Counted from the stretch's first letter, positions 1 through 8,534 are shown. The stretch is 64,000 bases of DNA from Microbacterium natoriense (GCF_030816295.1 NZ_JAUSXV010000001.1:620001-684000), one strand, 5' to 3'. Notes: generated by a model not told the origin, from the sequence alone. Numbers and translations are program-made.

Positions 1-483
1 TCCGCCGTGCCGTGGCTGCTCGTGCTGTTCGGGATCGGCCTCGTGATCGGCAACGCCGTGGGCGGACGCCTCGCCGATCGCTCGATCGACCGCACGCTGC
101 TCGGCTTCACCGGTCTGCTGCTGCTGATCCTGATCACCTTCGGACTGCTCGCCTGGTCGCAGCCCGCCACCATCGCGATCCTCGTGCTGCTCGGCGCGTT
201 CGGCTTCGGCACGGTTCCCGGCCTGCAGAGCCGCATCATGCAGTACGCAGGCGGAGCCCCCACGCTCGCATCCGGCGCCAACATCGGCGCCTTCAACGTC
301 GGCAACGCGCTGGGCGCGTGGGCCGGCGGCGTCGGCATCGCTGCAGGGCTCGGCTACACCTCGCCCATCTGGATCGGCGCCGCCATCACGGCATCCGGTC
401 TGGTCGTGATGACCGTCGCCGCCCTCACGGCGCGACCCGCCCGGCACTCTGCGACCGGCACCGTCCGCACCGTCGCCGCCTGA
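1..483 (+). CDS. MFS transporter, C-terminal part (runs in from the left)
   Basis: The frame is open from the first base, so the gene starts upstream; a GTG at position 7 is internal. The visible 160 residues are hydrophobic and form about five membrane helices, with a basic loop (GGRLADRSIDR) typical of the MFS loop between paired helices and a Gly/Ala-rich segment (GANIGAFNVGNALGAWAGG) seen in the last helices of the AraJ/Cmx drug-efflux type MFS proteins. The substrate cannot be read from the sequence. It ends 25 bases before an aldo/keto reductase on the same strand, so the two may be cotranscribed. Confidence 0.8.
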   Translation, partial: SAVPWLLVLFGIGLVIGNAVGGRLADRSIDRTLLGFTGLLLLILITFGLLAWSQPATIAILVLLGAFGFGTVPGLQSRIMQYAGGAPTLASGANIGAFNVGNALGAWAGGVGIAAGLGYTSPIWIGAAITASGLVVMTVAALTARPARHSATGTVRTVAA

Positions 484-508
484 CCGTACCCCCACAGAAA
501 GCAAGAGA

Positions 509-1333
509 ATGACCATCCCCACCCGCACCCTGAACAACGGCATCGAGATGCCCCAGCTCGGTTTCGGAGTCTTCCAGGTGCCGGATGCCGAGACGACCGC
601 GGCCGTGTCGGTGGCGCTCGAGGCCGGCTACCGGAGCATCGACACCGCCGCGATCTACGGCAACGAGGCGGGCGTCGGTCGAGCGCTGGCGGAGTCGGGC
701 ATCGCCCGCGACGACCTCTTCGTCACCTCGAAGGTCTGGATCAGCGACCACGGCTACGACAGCACTCTGCGCGCGTACGACGCCGCGTTAGAGCGACTGG
801 GTCTCGACCACCTCGACCTGTTCCTCATCCATTGGCCGATTCCCGCTGCGGGCACCTATCCCGAGACGTGGCGCGCTCTCGAGAAGCTCTACGCCGACGG
901 ACGCGTGCGAGCGATCGGCGTCTCGAACTTCGAGCCCGAGCATCTCGTGCGTCTCGAGACCGAGTCGGGCATCGTTCCCGCGGTGAACCAGGTCGAGCTG
1001 CACCCCGCGCTGCAGAACCGTGCGGTCGTCGAGGCGAACAGCGCTCGCGGCATCGTGACCGAGGCGTGGAGCCCGCTCGCCCAGGGGGCGGTGCTCGGCG
1101 ACCCGGCCGTGCTCTCGATCGCCGAGCTCCACGGGAGGACCCCTGCGCAGGTCGTGCTCCGCTGGCACCTGCAGCAGAGGCGCATCGTGATCCCGAAGTC
1201 GGTGACGCCCGCGCGCATCGCCGAGAACCTCGACGTCTTCGGCTTCGACCTGTCGGCGGACGAGCTCGCGGCGATCGACGGGCTCGAACGCGATGGCCGC
1301 ACCGGCCCGCACCCGGCGGAGTTCAACGGATGA
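509..1333 (+). CDS. Aldo/keto reductase (AKR5-type, 2,5-diketo-D-gluconate reductase-like)
   Basis: A 274-residue single (beta/alpha)8 barrel oxidoreductase expected to reduce aldehydes or ketones with NADPH in the cytoplasm. The catalytic tetrad is complete: Asp45, Tyr50, Lys75 and His108 (in LIHWP). The cofactor segment IPKSV is present near residue 230, and length matches the family. The ATG lies just after an AAAGCAAGAGA ribosome-binding stretch. The 3' end overlaps the convergent SdhL gene by 11 bases. Natural substrate unknown; 2,5-diketogluconate or methylglyoxal are only family-level guesses. Confidence 0.9.
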   Translation: MTIPTRTLNNGIEMPQLGFGVFQVPDAETTAAVSVALEAGYRSIDTAAIYGNEAGVGRALAESGIARDDLFVTSKVWISDHGYDSTLRAYDAALERLGLDHLDLFLIHWPIPAAGTYPETWRALEKLYADGRVRAIGVSNFEPEHLVRLETESGIVPAVNQVELHPALQNRAVVEANSARGIVTEAWSPLAQGAVLGDPAVLSIAELHGRTPAQVVLRWHLQQRRIVIPKSVTPARIAENLDVFGFDLSADELAAIDGLERDGRTGPHPAEFNG

Positions 1334-2159
1334 GATCGGGCTGCTGCGCCCGCATGAACTCCTCGGCCGTGCGCACCTGATCGGCGCTCGGGCGGATGCC
1401 GGTGTACAGCACGAACTGCTCGAGCGCCTGCAGCGTCGCGACCTCCGCGCCGGTGATGACGGTCTTCCCCGCGGCACGGCCGGCCCGCACCAGCGGGGTC
1501 TCGGCGGGCAGCGCCACGACGTCGAACACGACGGATGCCGCCGACACCTGCTCCTCGCTGAACGACAGGTCGTGCTCCTCCGCTCCCCCGGCCATGCCGA
1601 TGGGCGTGATGTTCACGATGATGTCCGCCGTGCGGGCGCCGGCGTCCGCGGTCCAGTCGAAGCCGTAGAGATCGGCGAGACCTCGCCCGTTCGCCTCATT
1701 GCGCGCCGCGATCGTCACGTTCGTGAATCCCGCGTCGCGGAAGGCGGCGGCGGTGGCCTTGGCCATGCCGCCCGAACCCTTCAGCAGCACAGCGGCTGCG
1801 GCATCCAGTCCGTTCCGCGCGATCAGCTGCGCGATGGCCGAGTAGTCGGTGTTGTACGCCGTGAGCACGCCGTCGTCGTTGACGATCGTGTTGACCGAAT
1901 CGATCGCGGAGGCGGAGGGATCCATGCGGTCGACGAGCGCGATCACGTCCTCCTTGTAGGGCATCGATATCGCGCATCCGCGGATGCCGAGACCGCGGAC
2001 TCCTGCGATCGCCTGCCCGAGATCCGTAGGCGCGAAGGCCTTGTAGATCCAGTTCAGGCCGAGCTCCTCGTAGAGGAAGTTGTGGAATCGGGTGCCGTTG
2101 TTGCTCGGACGCGCCGAGAGCGAGATGCACAGGGTCATGTCCTTGTTCAGCATGGTCAC
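1323..2159 (-). CDS. Shikimate dehydrogenase-like protein (SdhL / HI0607 family)
   Basis: A 278-residue Rossmann-fold protein of the shikimate/quinate dehydrogenase superfamily. It keeps the catalytic lysine (SMPYKED) and aspartate (AYNTDY) and has a glycine-rich NADP loop (KGSGGMAKA). The substrate-binding segment is LSARPSNNG rather than the SKSP pattern of AroE, and the overall sequence is strongly like Haemophilus HI0607 (SdhL), a class with poor shikimate turnover, so it is probably not the housekeeping AroE. GTG 2159 sits 6 bases after a -10-like TACCCT; ATG 2153 is an alternative that aligns better with the family N-terminus. Confidence 0.8.
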   Translation of the reverse strand: MTMLNKDMTLCISLSARPSNNGTRFHNFLYEELGLNWIYKAFAPTDLGQAIAGVRGLGIRGCAISMPYKEDVIALVDRMDPSASAIDSVNTIVNDDGVLTAYNTDYSAIAQLIARNGLDAAAAVLLKGSGGMAKATAAAFRDAGFTNVTIAARNEANGRGLADLYGFDWTADAGARTADIIVNITPIGMAGGAEEHDLSFSEEQVSAASVVFDVVALPAETPLVRAGRAAGKTVITGAEVATLQALEQFVLYTGIRPSADQVRTAEEFMRAQQPDLIR

Positions 2160-2165
2160 GCCACA

Positions 2166-2171
2166 AGGGTA
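2166..2171 (-). promoter_or_regulatory. -10 element TACCCT, probably leaderless, for the SdhL gene
   Basis: On the minus strand TACCCT fits the actinobacterial TANNNT consensus and is followed after 6 bases by the GTG start. This spacing would place the first transcribed base at or next to the start codon. No clear -35 is visible. Confidence 0.4.
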
Positions 2172-2322
2172 ACGCTCTCGGGAACCGAATTCCGGGGGCT
2201 GACGGGAACGGTCGGGGTCGCCTAGGGTGTAGGTGCATGCACAGGGGATTGATCGTCTCCGTCCTTCCCCAGAGGACGGGAAGCCTTCCCCAGAGGCGCG
2301 ACGATCCGTGTATGCGATTGGG

Positions 2323-2364
2323 CCCCCTCGAGCAGTTCAGTCCCCAATGGGCCGCTCGAGGGGG
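2323..2364. repeat. Inverted repeat, 11-bp perfect arms, 20-base loop
   Basis: CCCCCTCGAGC (2323-2333) pairs perfectly with GCTCGAGGGGG (2354-2364). There is no T-tract on either side. It lies between divergent genes, so it is not an obvious terminator; it may be an operator or part of the csp leader. Confidence 0.6.
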
Positions 2365-2397
2365 TCGCTATCCCCCTCCTGAAGATTTTCGAAGAAT

Positions 2398-2415
2398 GTC
2401 CCCCAAATGGGGGAC
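2398..2415. repeat. Palindrome GTCCCCCA-AA-TGGGGGAC
   Basis: Two perfect 8-bp arms separated by 2 bases, a size typical of a dimeric regulator site. It lies 256 bases before the cold-shock start. Nearby single copies of CCCCAAT and TTGGGGA resemble half-sites. Confidence 0.5.
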
Positions 2416-2670
2416 AAGGACGTCGCGTTGGGGATATGCTTATTCCTGACGCACCCTCCGGTCGTCTTCGGCCCTCATCGCTCCCCCCGCGGTGAGGGCC
2501 ACACAATTTTTCGGGCTCGAGCCGCGACCTCTGTGTGTCGTGACATGACGCCTCGTGCAACATTTCTGTTACGGGCTGACCCCTGCTCTTCCGCTCACGC
2601 CGTGCTCCACTATCTTTGAGCTCGTCGGTGCATCCTGCGTCGGCTTCTTTTCCAGCAGAACAGGCAGTAA

Positions 2671-2877
2671 ATGAGCACCCAGGGCACGGTCAAGTGGTTC
2701 AACTCGGAGAAGGGCTTCGGCTTCATCTCCCCCGACGACGGCGGCGCTGACGTTTTCGCGCACTACTCCGCCATCGAAGCATCCGGCTACCGGTCTCTCG
2801 AAGAGAACCAGCGAGTCGAGTTCGAGGTCGCGCAGGGCCCCAAGGGCCTGCAGGCAGAGAACATCCGCCCGCTCTAA
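2671..2877 (+). CDS. cspA: Cold-shock protein (CspA family)
   Basis: A 68-residue single cold-shock domain that binds single-stranded nucleic acid and acts as an RNA chaperone. Both RNA-binding motifs are intact: RNP1 (KGFGFI, about residues 15-20) and RNP2 (VFAHY, about 28-32). Length is standard. The ATG follows an AGGCAG ribosome-binding stretch. Monocistronic: a long leader lies upstream and a hairpin follows 15 bases after the stop. The gene symbol is by family; which csp paralogue it is cannot be told. Confidence 0.95.
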   Translation: MSTQGTVKWFNSEKGFGFISPDDGGADVFAHYSAIEASGYRSLEENQRVEFEVAQGPKGLQAENIRPL

Positions 2878-2892
2878 GCGCGGATTCCACCG

Positions 2893-2942
2893 GAACTCCC
2901 CGACCGGGGCCGACATCATGTGCGGCATCCGGCGGGGAGTTC
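2893..2942 (+). terminator. Terminator-like hairpin after cspA
   Basis: GAACTCCCCG (2893-2902) pairs perfectly with CGGGGAGTTC (2933-2942). The 30-base loop contains a further CCGG pairing. A short TGTGCTTT follows on the plus strand, a weak T-tract. Confidence 0.6.
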
Positions 2943-2980
2943 TGTGCTTTCCGGTGGCTCTCTCGGAGGAGAACGCGCAC

Positions 2981-3034
2981 TCGGGAGGAGCTTCGGGCTG
3001 AAATCCTCAGCCTGAGCGCGGGAACTCCTCCCGA
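2981..3034. repeat. Inverted repeat between convergent cspA and HAD genes
   Basis: TCGGGAGGAG (2981-2990) pairs perfectly with CTCCTCCCGA (3025-3034) across a 34-base loop. It sits between two convergent genes, so it may terminate the HAD transcript or act in both directions. Confidence 0.4.
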
Positions 3035-3083
3035 ACGCGTGCCGGGGCGCGTCGCTCCCGGAGGAGTGGCGCCGGCGCGGGAT

Positions 3084-3749
3084 TCAGCTCAGCAGCAGGG
3101 CGCGCAGCTCCTCGGCGGATGCTGCGCGGAACGCTGCGTCATCGCCCTCGTGCGCGTCGCTGAAGCCCCATTCGACGAAGATCACGGGCACGCCGTTGAC
3201 GTTGCCACCTTCGACGTCGTGGTGTCGATCTCCGATCAGCACGGGGCGCGAGGTGTCGGCTCCCCCCTCCGTCAGGCGCTTGAGAGCCTCGACGACGATG
3301 TCGGCCTTCGAGGCGAGAGTCGATTCGTCGGGCGTCGCACCCACCGTGGCGAGGAAGTACGGGCGCAGCTCGAAGTGGTCGACGAGCGCGTCGACCTGGT
3401 TCTCCGGCTTCGAGCTCGCCGTCGCCTGCGGGATGCCGGCGGCGTGCAGCTCGCGGATGATCTCGGGCACGCCGGGGTACGTGTTCACGTCGGTCGTGTA
3501 TCCGTCGGCCTTGCCGAGCGTGCGGTAGAAGGCGACGGCTTCGGACGACTGCTCAGGCGTCATGCCCGCCTGCACCTGGAACGACTCGAACATCGGCGGA
3601 CCGATCCAGTGCACGAGGTCGTCCCTCGTCGGCGCCGGGTGCCCGAAATGCGTGAGGGCGACGTTCAGCCGACGGAGGATCCCGACGGACGCGTCGATGA
3701 TCGTGCCGTCGACGTCCCAGAGGACGCAGGAATAGGGGGAGGAGGGCAT
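3084..3749 (-). CDS. HAD-superfamily hydrolase (phosphoglycolate phosphatase-like)
   Basis: A 221-residue cytoplasmic HAD phosphatase with a class I cap, as in Gph-type enzymes. Motif I is DVDGT (residues 12-16, nucleophile Asp12 and acid/base Asp14), motif II is the serine in ATASSK, the motif III lysine follows near residue 150, and motif IV is LIGDRHHDVEG. Substrate not determined; phosphoglycolate is the family default. The start follows a -10-like TAGGCT by 6 bases with no ribosome-binding site, which suggests a leaderless mRNA. Confidence 0.85.
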   Translation of the reverse strand: MPSSPYSCVLWDVDGTIIDASVGILRRLNVALTHFGHPAPTRDDLVHWIGPPMFESFQVQAGMTPEQSSEAVAFYRTLGKADGYTTDVNTYPGVPEIIRELHAAGIPQATASSKPENQVDALVDHFELRPYFLATVGATPDESTLASKADIVVEALKRLTEGGADTSRPVLIGDRHHDVEGGNVNGVPVIFVEWGFSDAHEGDDAAFRAASAEELRALLLS

Positions 3750-3755
3750 GCTTCC

Positions 3756-3761
3756 AGCCTA
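3756..3761 (-). promoter_or_regulatory. -10 element TAGGCT, leaderless HAD gene
   Basis: TAGGCT on the minus strand followed by 6 bases and then ATG. The same element and spacing recur before nucS and the YbjJ-like MFS gene. Confidence 0.5.
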
Positions 3762-3780
3762 TGGGCTGCGACTGCGCGGC

Positions 3781-4476
3781 TCAGAACAGCCGGGGGATGC
3801 CCGACTCGATGCCCTTCATGTCGTCGTAGTCGAGCACCAGGCAGCGGATGCCGCGGTCTTCGGCGAGCACGCGGGCCTGGGGCTTGATCTCCTGCGCCGC
3901 GAAGACGCCCTGCACGGGGGAGAGGTGCGGGTCGCGGCCGAGCAGCTCGAGGTAGCGGGTGAGCTGCTCGACGCCGTCGATGTCGCCGCGGCGCTTCACC
4001 TCGACGGCGATCGCCACGCCGCCGGCATCGCGCACCAGAAGGTCGACGGGACCGATCGCCGTCGGGTACTCGCGGCGCACCAGCGTCGCCCCCTCGGAGA
4101 TCAGGTCGACCTGCTCTGCGAGAAGGCGCTGCAGGTCGGCCTCGACGCCGTCCTTCTGCAGGCCGGGGTCGATGCCGAGGTCGTGGTTCGAATCGTGGAT
4201 GATCTCGTAGATCTGCACGCGCAGAGCGTCGCCGGTCTTCTTGTGCGTGACTCGCCACACCTCGACGACCCCCGCGATCGCCTCTTCCTCGCCCGGCTCC
4301 TCGGGAGCGAGCGTGCAGGGAGGGCTCATCCAGTTCAGCGGCTTGTAGCTGCCGCCGTCGGAGTGCACGAGCAGACTCCCATCGCCCTTGTGCACCAGCA
4401 GACGCGTGGCGAGAGGGAGGTGGGCATTGAGCCGCCCGGTGTAGTCCACGGAGCAGCGGGCGATGACGAGACGCAC
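3781..4476 (-). CDS. nucS: Mismatch-specific endonuclease NucS/EndoMS
   Basis: A 231-residue homologue of the archaeal/actinobacterial NucS that replaces MutS-MutL in actinobacteria by cutting both strands at mismatches. The N-terminal dimerisation/DNA-binding half is followed by a PD-(D/E)xK nuclease core: Asp in GPVDLLV and EVK in IAVEVKRRG, with a QLTRYLELL helix after it. The C-terminus ends SGIPRLF, which fits the sliding-clamp-binding tail of this family. The GTG start lies 6 bases after a TAGGCT -10 and appears leaderless. Confidence 0.95.
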   Translation of the reverse strand: MRLVIARCSVDYTGRLNAHLPLATRLLVHKGDGSLLVHSDGGSYKPLNWMSPPCTLAPEEPGEEEAIAGVVEVWRVTHKKTGDALRVQIYEIIHDSNHDLGIDPGLQKDGVEADLQRLLAEQVDLISEGATLVRREYPTAIGPVDLLVRDAGGVAIAVEVKRRGDIDGVEQLTRYLELLGRDPHLSPVQGVFAAQEIKPQARVLAEDRGIRCLVLDYDDMKGIESGIPRLF

Positions 4477-4482
4477 CCGTCG

Positions 4483-4488
4483 AGCCTA
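4483..4488 (-). promoter_or_regulatory. -10 element TAGGCT, leaderless nucS
   Basis: Minus-strand TAGGCT, 6 bases, then GTG. There is no Shine-Dalgarno sequence in the 6 bases. Confidence 0.5.
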
Positions 4489-4504
4489 CTTCGTCGCGGA
4501 GCCG

Positions 4505-5335
4505 TCAGCGGCCGAGCATCCCGTCGAGCGCATCGAAGACACCGAGCTCGGCCGCCGCCGAACGTGCGACCAGGAACCCGATGATCCCGATGAGCCAGGC
4601 CGTGTTCTCCGCACCGGTGCGCTGCATCCAGGCGGCGAACCGCTCGAGCGGCCGCTGCACGAGCGGCGCGGCGACCACCCGCAGCGCGAGCAGGACGAGA
4701 GCCGGGGCCACCATGAGGGCGCAGTACGCGACGAGGGAGAGGACCCGGAAGGGCGTGCTGACGCCGGCGTCGGCGAGCATCGTCATCGCGAGGATGTAGG
4801 GGAGCATCGTGGCGACCTCGACCAGCCCGGCCGTGATGGCGACGGCCATCACCGCTGCGCCACGGGTCCGAGGATCGAGCAGGCGATCCCGCCAGCGGGT
4901 CACGCGGCCCGACGGCGCCGCATCGGACTCGGTGGGCGTGGCCGCCTCGTGATCGCTGGAGCCGGTCGTGACGGATGCCGACGCCGCCGCACGCGCAGGG
5001 GCTCGGTGCGTCGACGCGGGCGGCCCGGTCGGCATCGTGAAGGCGACGATGATCAGCCCGACCCCTACCACGAGACGCGTGACGACCCCGGCCGGCGAAG
5101 CGAGGAACCCGGAGGCGACGTCGACGACGTTGACCAGACCCCAGAGGAACAGCAGACCCACGAGCAGGTAGAACGCGCCGATCGTTCCGAGGTAGAGCAG
5201 GATGCGCCCGGTGCGCACACGTCCGGGACTGAGGAGGAGGAAGACGGGGATGAGCAGCGTGCCGACGCTGAGGCCGTCGACGAGAGCCAGCACGGCAAGT
5301 GCGAGGGGGAGGGGCAGGCCGCCGAGGAGTTCCAT
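4505..5335 (-). CDS. GAP-family / Sap-like membrane protein
   Basis: A 276-residue integral membrane protein with about six predicted helices in two blocks of three, separated by a charged Ser/Thr/Ala-rich cytoplasmic loop (about residues 103-145). This pattern fits the actinobacterial SfLAP/GAP family (sulfolipid-1-addressing protein type, LysE-like fold), thought to export small molecules or lipids. The ATG at 5335 was chosen because it opens the first helix (LPLALAVLALVDGLSVG); a much longer in-frame extension upstream has no family resemblance and overlaps the divergent kinase gene. Substrate unknown. Confidence 0.75.
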   Translation of the reverse strand: MELLGGLPLPLALAVLALVDGLSVGTLLIPVFLLLSPGRVRTGRILLYLGTIGAFYLLVGLLFLWGLVNVVDVASGFLASPAGVVTRLVVGVGLIIVAFTMPTGPPASTHRAPARAAASASVTTGSSDHEAATPTESDAAPSGRVTRWRDRLLDPRTRGAAVMAVAITAGLVEVATMLPYILAMTMLADAGVSTPFRVLSLVAYCALMVAPALVLLALRVVAAPLVQRPLERFAAWMQRTGAENTAWLIGIIGFLVARSAAAELGVFDALDGMLGR

Positions 5336-5441
5336 GCTCCCAGCGTCACGCGGGCGACGCCGAGGCGGATCGGGCGAAGGTCGCGGTCGCCGTGGCCGAT
5401 TTCTCATCCCTTGGTCGGATGCGGCCGTGGGGAGGTCGTGA

Positions 5442-6647
5442 TTGCATGAGGGGATGAAGGAGGCGACTGCTGACAGCATCCGCGGCTGGTACCTGGCGCA
5501 TCGCTCTCCGATCGACGCGCTGCTGATCGCCGGGCTCAGCGTCGTCTCCGCTCTCCTCGGCTTCAGCGGGAACTGGAGCGTTCTCTCCGTGCTCCCCGCC
5601 GACGTCTCTCCCTGGTGGACGCTGGCGACGGCCGTGCCCGCGTGCGTCCTCGTGCTGACGAAGCACCGTGCGCCGTGGGCGTCGTTGATCGTCGCCACGG
5701 TGATATTCGGCGTCGACCTGTTCACGACCGGGGGGCTCGGCCCGCTCGTCGTCCTCCTCGACGTGCTCTGGACCGCGGTGTTCGTCGCCCGCCCGTCCGT
5801 CCGCGGCCGTGTCCTCGTCGCGGCTGCGGTCGGCGTCGCGATCATCTTCATCATCGCGGTGATGAGACCGGAGGGGTCCGCTCCTCTCGCCCTTCTCGTC
5901 GCCGTCCAGTTCGGCGCCCTCGTCGGCACCGACTACTGGTGGGCGGTCGCGGTGTCCCAGGCGCACGAGCTTGCCGAACTCCATCGTCAGCGTGCCGAGG
6001 AGGCGGCTGCTGTCGCTGAGCGAGATCGCGAGGAAGCGGTGCAGCGCGAGCGCGAGTCGATGGCGAGAGAACTGCACGATGTGGTCGCCGGCCACGTGCT
6101 GGCGATGGCCATCCGCGCGGAGGCCGCGCTGTCGGTGCCGGCGGACGAGAAAGTCGACAGGGCCGCGCTGCGTGCCGTCAGGGATGCCGGACTCGACGCG
6201 CACAGCGCGCTGCGGTCGATGATCGTGGTGCTGCGCCGCGGCGACGGACAGCTGTCGCCGACGCCGCGGATCGACGACATCGGGGCGCTGGCCGCGGACG
6301 CGCGGCGGGCGGGGCTGCAGGTGGACGTGACGGTGGCGCAGCTCGCCGCCATGCCGGCCGCCGTCGAGCAGGCGGCGGTGCGCATCGTGCGCGAGGCGCT
6401 GTCGAACTGCGTCCGGCACGCCAGCGGGTCGCACGTCGAGGTGAGGGTGGATGGCGTCGGCGACGGCGTGCATGTGCGGGTCGACTCCCGCGGAGGAGCC
6501 GAGCTCGTCGCGACGTCCTACGCCGGGGGAGGCTGGGGACTCAGCATGCTCGCTGAGAGGGTCGACGCCCTCGGCGGACGGTTCTCGGCGGGCCCGCGGC
6601 CCGGCGGGTGGCGGGTCGATGCGCGACTTCCGGCGGCCGTGTCGTGA
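5442..6647 (+). CDS. Two-component sensor histidine kinase (NarL-system type)
   Basis: A membrane sensor kinase of about 401 residues. The first ~165 residues hold four to five membrane helices with almost no extracytoplasmic domain, followed by a short coiled coil rich in Glu/Arg and the HisKA_3 dimerisation box ARELHDVVAGH (His212 counted from TTG). A HATPase_c domain follows (N-box REALSNCVRHA, G-box GGGWGLSML). TTG 5442 is favoured by a GGAGG 7 bases upstream; ATG 5454 is the alternative. The stop overlaps the response regulator GTG by 4 bases. Signal unknown. Confidence 0.88.
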   Translation: MHEGMKEATADSIRGWYLAHRSPIDALLIAGLSVVSALLGFSGNWSVLSVLPADVSPWWTLATAVPACVLVLTKHRAPWASLIVATVIFGVDLFTTGGLGPLVVLLDVLWTAVFVARPSVRGRVLVAAAVGVAIIFIIAVMRPEGSAPLALLVAVQFGALVGTDYWWAVAVSQAHELAELHRQRAEEAAAVAERDREEAVQRERESMARELHDVVAGHVLAMAIRAEAALSVPADEKVDRAALRAVRDAGLDAHSALRSMIVVLRRGDGQLSPTPRIDDIGALAADARRAGLQVDVTVAQLAAMPAAVEQAAVRIVREALSNCVRHASGSHVEVRVDGVGDGVHVRVDSRGGAELVATSYAGGGWGLSMLAERVDALGGRFSAGPRPGGWRVDARLPAAVS

Positions 6648-7288
6648 GCGGTGGACCGACCGTGCTCATCGCCGACGACCACGCGGCGATCAGGGCGGGG
6701 CTGCGCATCATGCTGGAGTCTCACGGCGTCGCCGTGGTGGGGGAGGCGGCCGACGGTGAAGTCGCGGTGCGGAACGCGGCCGCTCTGCGCCCGGACGTCG
6801 TGCTGATGGATCTGCGGATGCCGGGACGCGACGGCGTCTCGGCGACTCGCGAGATCGTCGAGCGTGGCCTGAGCGACGTGCTCGTATTGACGAGCTTCGA
6901 CGAGGACGAGCTGGTGTTCGGCGCGATCGGCGCGGGTGCGGCGGGCTTCCTGCTCAAGACCGCCGATGCTGCATCCCTGGTCGCCGCGGTGCGGGCGGTG
7001 GCCTCCGGCGACGGTGCACTCGACCCGCGCGTCACGAGGCGAGCGCTCGCCGCGGCAGCCCTCGCGGCGAAACCGTCGACGACCGCCGAGGCCCCCCTGT
7101 CGGCGCTGACCGCGCGTGAGCAGGAGGTTCTCGACGGCATCGTCTGCGGGTGGTCGAACGCTCAGCTCGCGCAACGTCTGGGCATCAGCGTGCCGACCGT
7201 GAAGACGCACGTCTCGAATGTGCTCGCCAAACTCGGCGCCCGCAGCCGTTCGCATGCGGCCGCGCTCGTGCGCCGGATCGACGGGTGA
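6644..7288 (+). CDS. Two-component response regulator (NarL/LuxR type)
   Basis: A 214-residue regulator. The receiver domain has the acidic pair in IADDHA, phospho-acceptor Asp56 (VVLMDLRMPG), the Thr in LVLTSFD and the Lys in FLLKTAD. A LuxR-type HTH occupies the last 65 residues (LTAREQEVLDGI, LGISVPTVKTHVSNVLAKL). The GTG start forms a GTGA overlap with the kinase stop, so the pair is translationally coupled. Targets cannot be inferred; the next gene on the right points the other way. Confidence 0.93.
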   Translation: MSGGPTVLIADDHAAIRAGLRIMLESHGVAVVGEAADGEVAVRNAAALRPDVVLMDLRMPGRDGVSATREIVERGLSDVLVLTSFDEDELVFGAIGAGAAGFLLKTADAASLVAAVRAVASGDGALDPRVTRRALAAAALAAKPSTTAEAPLSALTAREQEVLDGIVCGWSNAQLAQRLGISVPTVKTHVSNVLAKLGARSRSHAAALVRRIDG

Positions 7289-7294
7289 CGCCGA

Positions 7295-8521
7295 CTACTT
7301 GTTCGCCGAGGTCATCTGGTCTTCGCGGAGAGGACGGGCTGCGGCCGAGAAGAGTCCCGAGAGCGCCGCGAGCACGACCAGGATGTAGAGGGTGTTGAGC
7401 AGGCCGATGTGCTCGCTGATGAAGCCGAGGACAGGAGGGCCGCCAAGGAAGGCGATGTAGCCGATGGTCGCAGCCGCGCTCACGCGGGCGGCGGCCTTGG
7501 CCGGGTCGTCGGCGGCTGCCGACATGCCCAGGGGGAAGCCGAGCGAGGCGCCGACACCCCAGAGCGCGGCGGCGACGAAGACGAGCGGCGTGTTGGGCGC
7601 CAGGATGAACAGCAGGATGCCGGCCGCGGCGGTGATGGCGAGGATCCGCAGCACGATCACGCGTCCGAACCTGTCGACCAGCGGGCCGCCGAACAGGCGG
7701 ACGACGGTCATCGCGACCGAGAACGTGGCGAGGGCCGCAGCGCCCGCCGCGGGCCCGGCGCCGTGATCTTCGGAGACGCCGAGCGCGAGCCAGTCGTTCG
7801 CACCGCCTTCGGCGAACGACATGCCCAGCATCACGATGCCCAGCGCATAGGTGCGCGGCTCGCGCCACGCCTCGAGCGCGACGTGCATGCGCTCACGCCA
7901 ATGCGGCTTCTCGGCGGGAGAGGGATCGAGGGCGGCCTCGCGGTTGGGCACGTTCGCGAAGCAGACCACCGCGAGCACCGCGATCACCGCCGCGACGACG
8001 AACGCGTGAGCCGAGACGTTCGCACCGAGCTGCACGGCCAGGGCGCCCGCACCGGCGCCGATCACGGTGCCGAAGCTGAAGAAGGCGTGGAACACCGGCA
8101 GGATCGTCTTGCCCATCTGCTGCTCGACCGCGGTGGCCTCGACGTTCATCATGACGTCGAGCGAACCGTTGCCGAAACCGAAGAGGACGAGGCCGACGAG
8201 CACCACGGGGAGCGATCCGAGCACGTTGGTGCCCAGGCCGATCAGCGCCACGCCGACTCCGAAGATGAGCATCGTCACGAGCATCCCGAGCCGCGCTCCG
8301 GTGCGCGCCATCACGGCCGGACTCGTGGAGATGCCGATGATAGACGCGATGCCCATGCCGAGCAGCAGCAGGCCCATCTGGGCGTTGTCGATGCCGAGCG
8401 AGACCTTGATGTCGGGCACGCGCGAGGCCCACGTCGCGATCGACAGGCCGCTCGCGAGGAAGATCGCGAAGATCGCGGCACGCCAGCGGACGAACTGAGA
8501 GCGGGTGAGGGCGGTGTCCAT
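7295..8521 (-). CDS. MFS transporter (YbjJ/FucP-like)
   Basis: A 408-residue permease with about 12 helices. The first helix segment (RWRAAIFAIFLASGLSIATWASRVPDIK, read in part) resembles the YbjJ branch of the MFS, and the inner loop MARTGARLG and the second-half loop GGPLVDRFGR are at the expected places. Substrate unknown. It is divergent from a LacI-type regulator 60 bases away, with a palindromic operator between them, so the substrate or effector is probably a sugar or a related metabolite. The start at ATG 8521 lies 7 bases after a TAGGCT -10. Confidence 0.88.
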   Translation of the reverse strand: MDTALTRSQFVRWRAAIFAIFLASGLSIATWASRVPDIKVSLGIDNAQMGLLLLGMGIASIIGISTSPAVMARTGARLGMLVTMLIFGVGVALIGLGTNVLGSLPVVLVGLVLFGFGNGSLDVMMNVEATAVEQQMGKTILPVFHAFFSFGTVIGAGAGALAVQLGANVSAHAFVVAAVIAVLAVVCFANVPNREAALDPSPAEKPHWRERMHVALEAWREPRTYALGIVMLGMSFAEGGANDWLALGVSEDHGAGPAAGAAALATFSVAMTVVRLFGGPLVDRFGRVIVLRILAITAAAGILLFILAPNTPLVFVAAALWGVGASLGFPLGMSAAADDPAKAAARVSAAATIGYIAFLGGPPVLGFISEHIGLLNTLYILVVLAALSGLFSAAARPLREDQMTSANK

Positions 8522-8528
8522 GCCGCAC

Positions 8529-8534
8529 AGCCTA
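8529..8534 (-). promoter_or_regulatory. -10 element TAGGCT of the YbjJ-like MFS gene
   Basis: On the minus strand, TAGGCT ends 7 bases before ATG 8521. It directly abuts the 16-bp palindrome, so a bound repressor would block this promoter. Confidence 0.5.

Larger units (their letters stand above)
2172..2670. other. 500-base gene-free region between SdhL and csp genes
   Basis: This stretch separates divergent genes and is less GC-rich than its surroundings. Short open frames in it lack ribosome-binding sites and family resemblance. It contains a long hairpin and a short palindrome (listed separately), repeated CCCCAGA/CCCCAAA blocks, and an unusually long untranslated stretch ahead of the cold-shock gene, which is common for csp mRNAs whose 5' leaders fold in a temperature-dependent way. 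I see no convincing -35/-10 pair. Confidence 0.5.

Noticed and set aside
2237..2619. Short plus-strand frames upstream of the cold-shock gene
   Set aside because: No ribosome-binding sites, no family resemblance and codon use unlike the neighbours.
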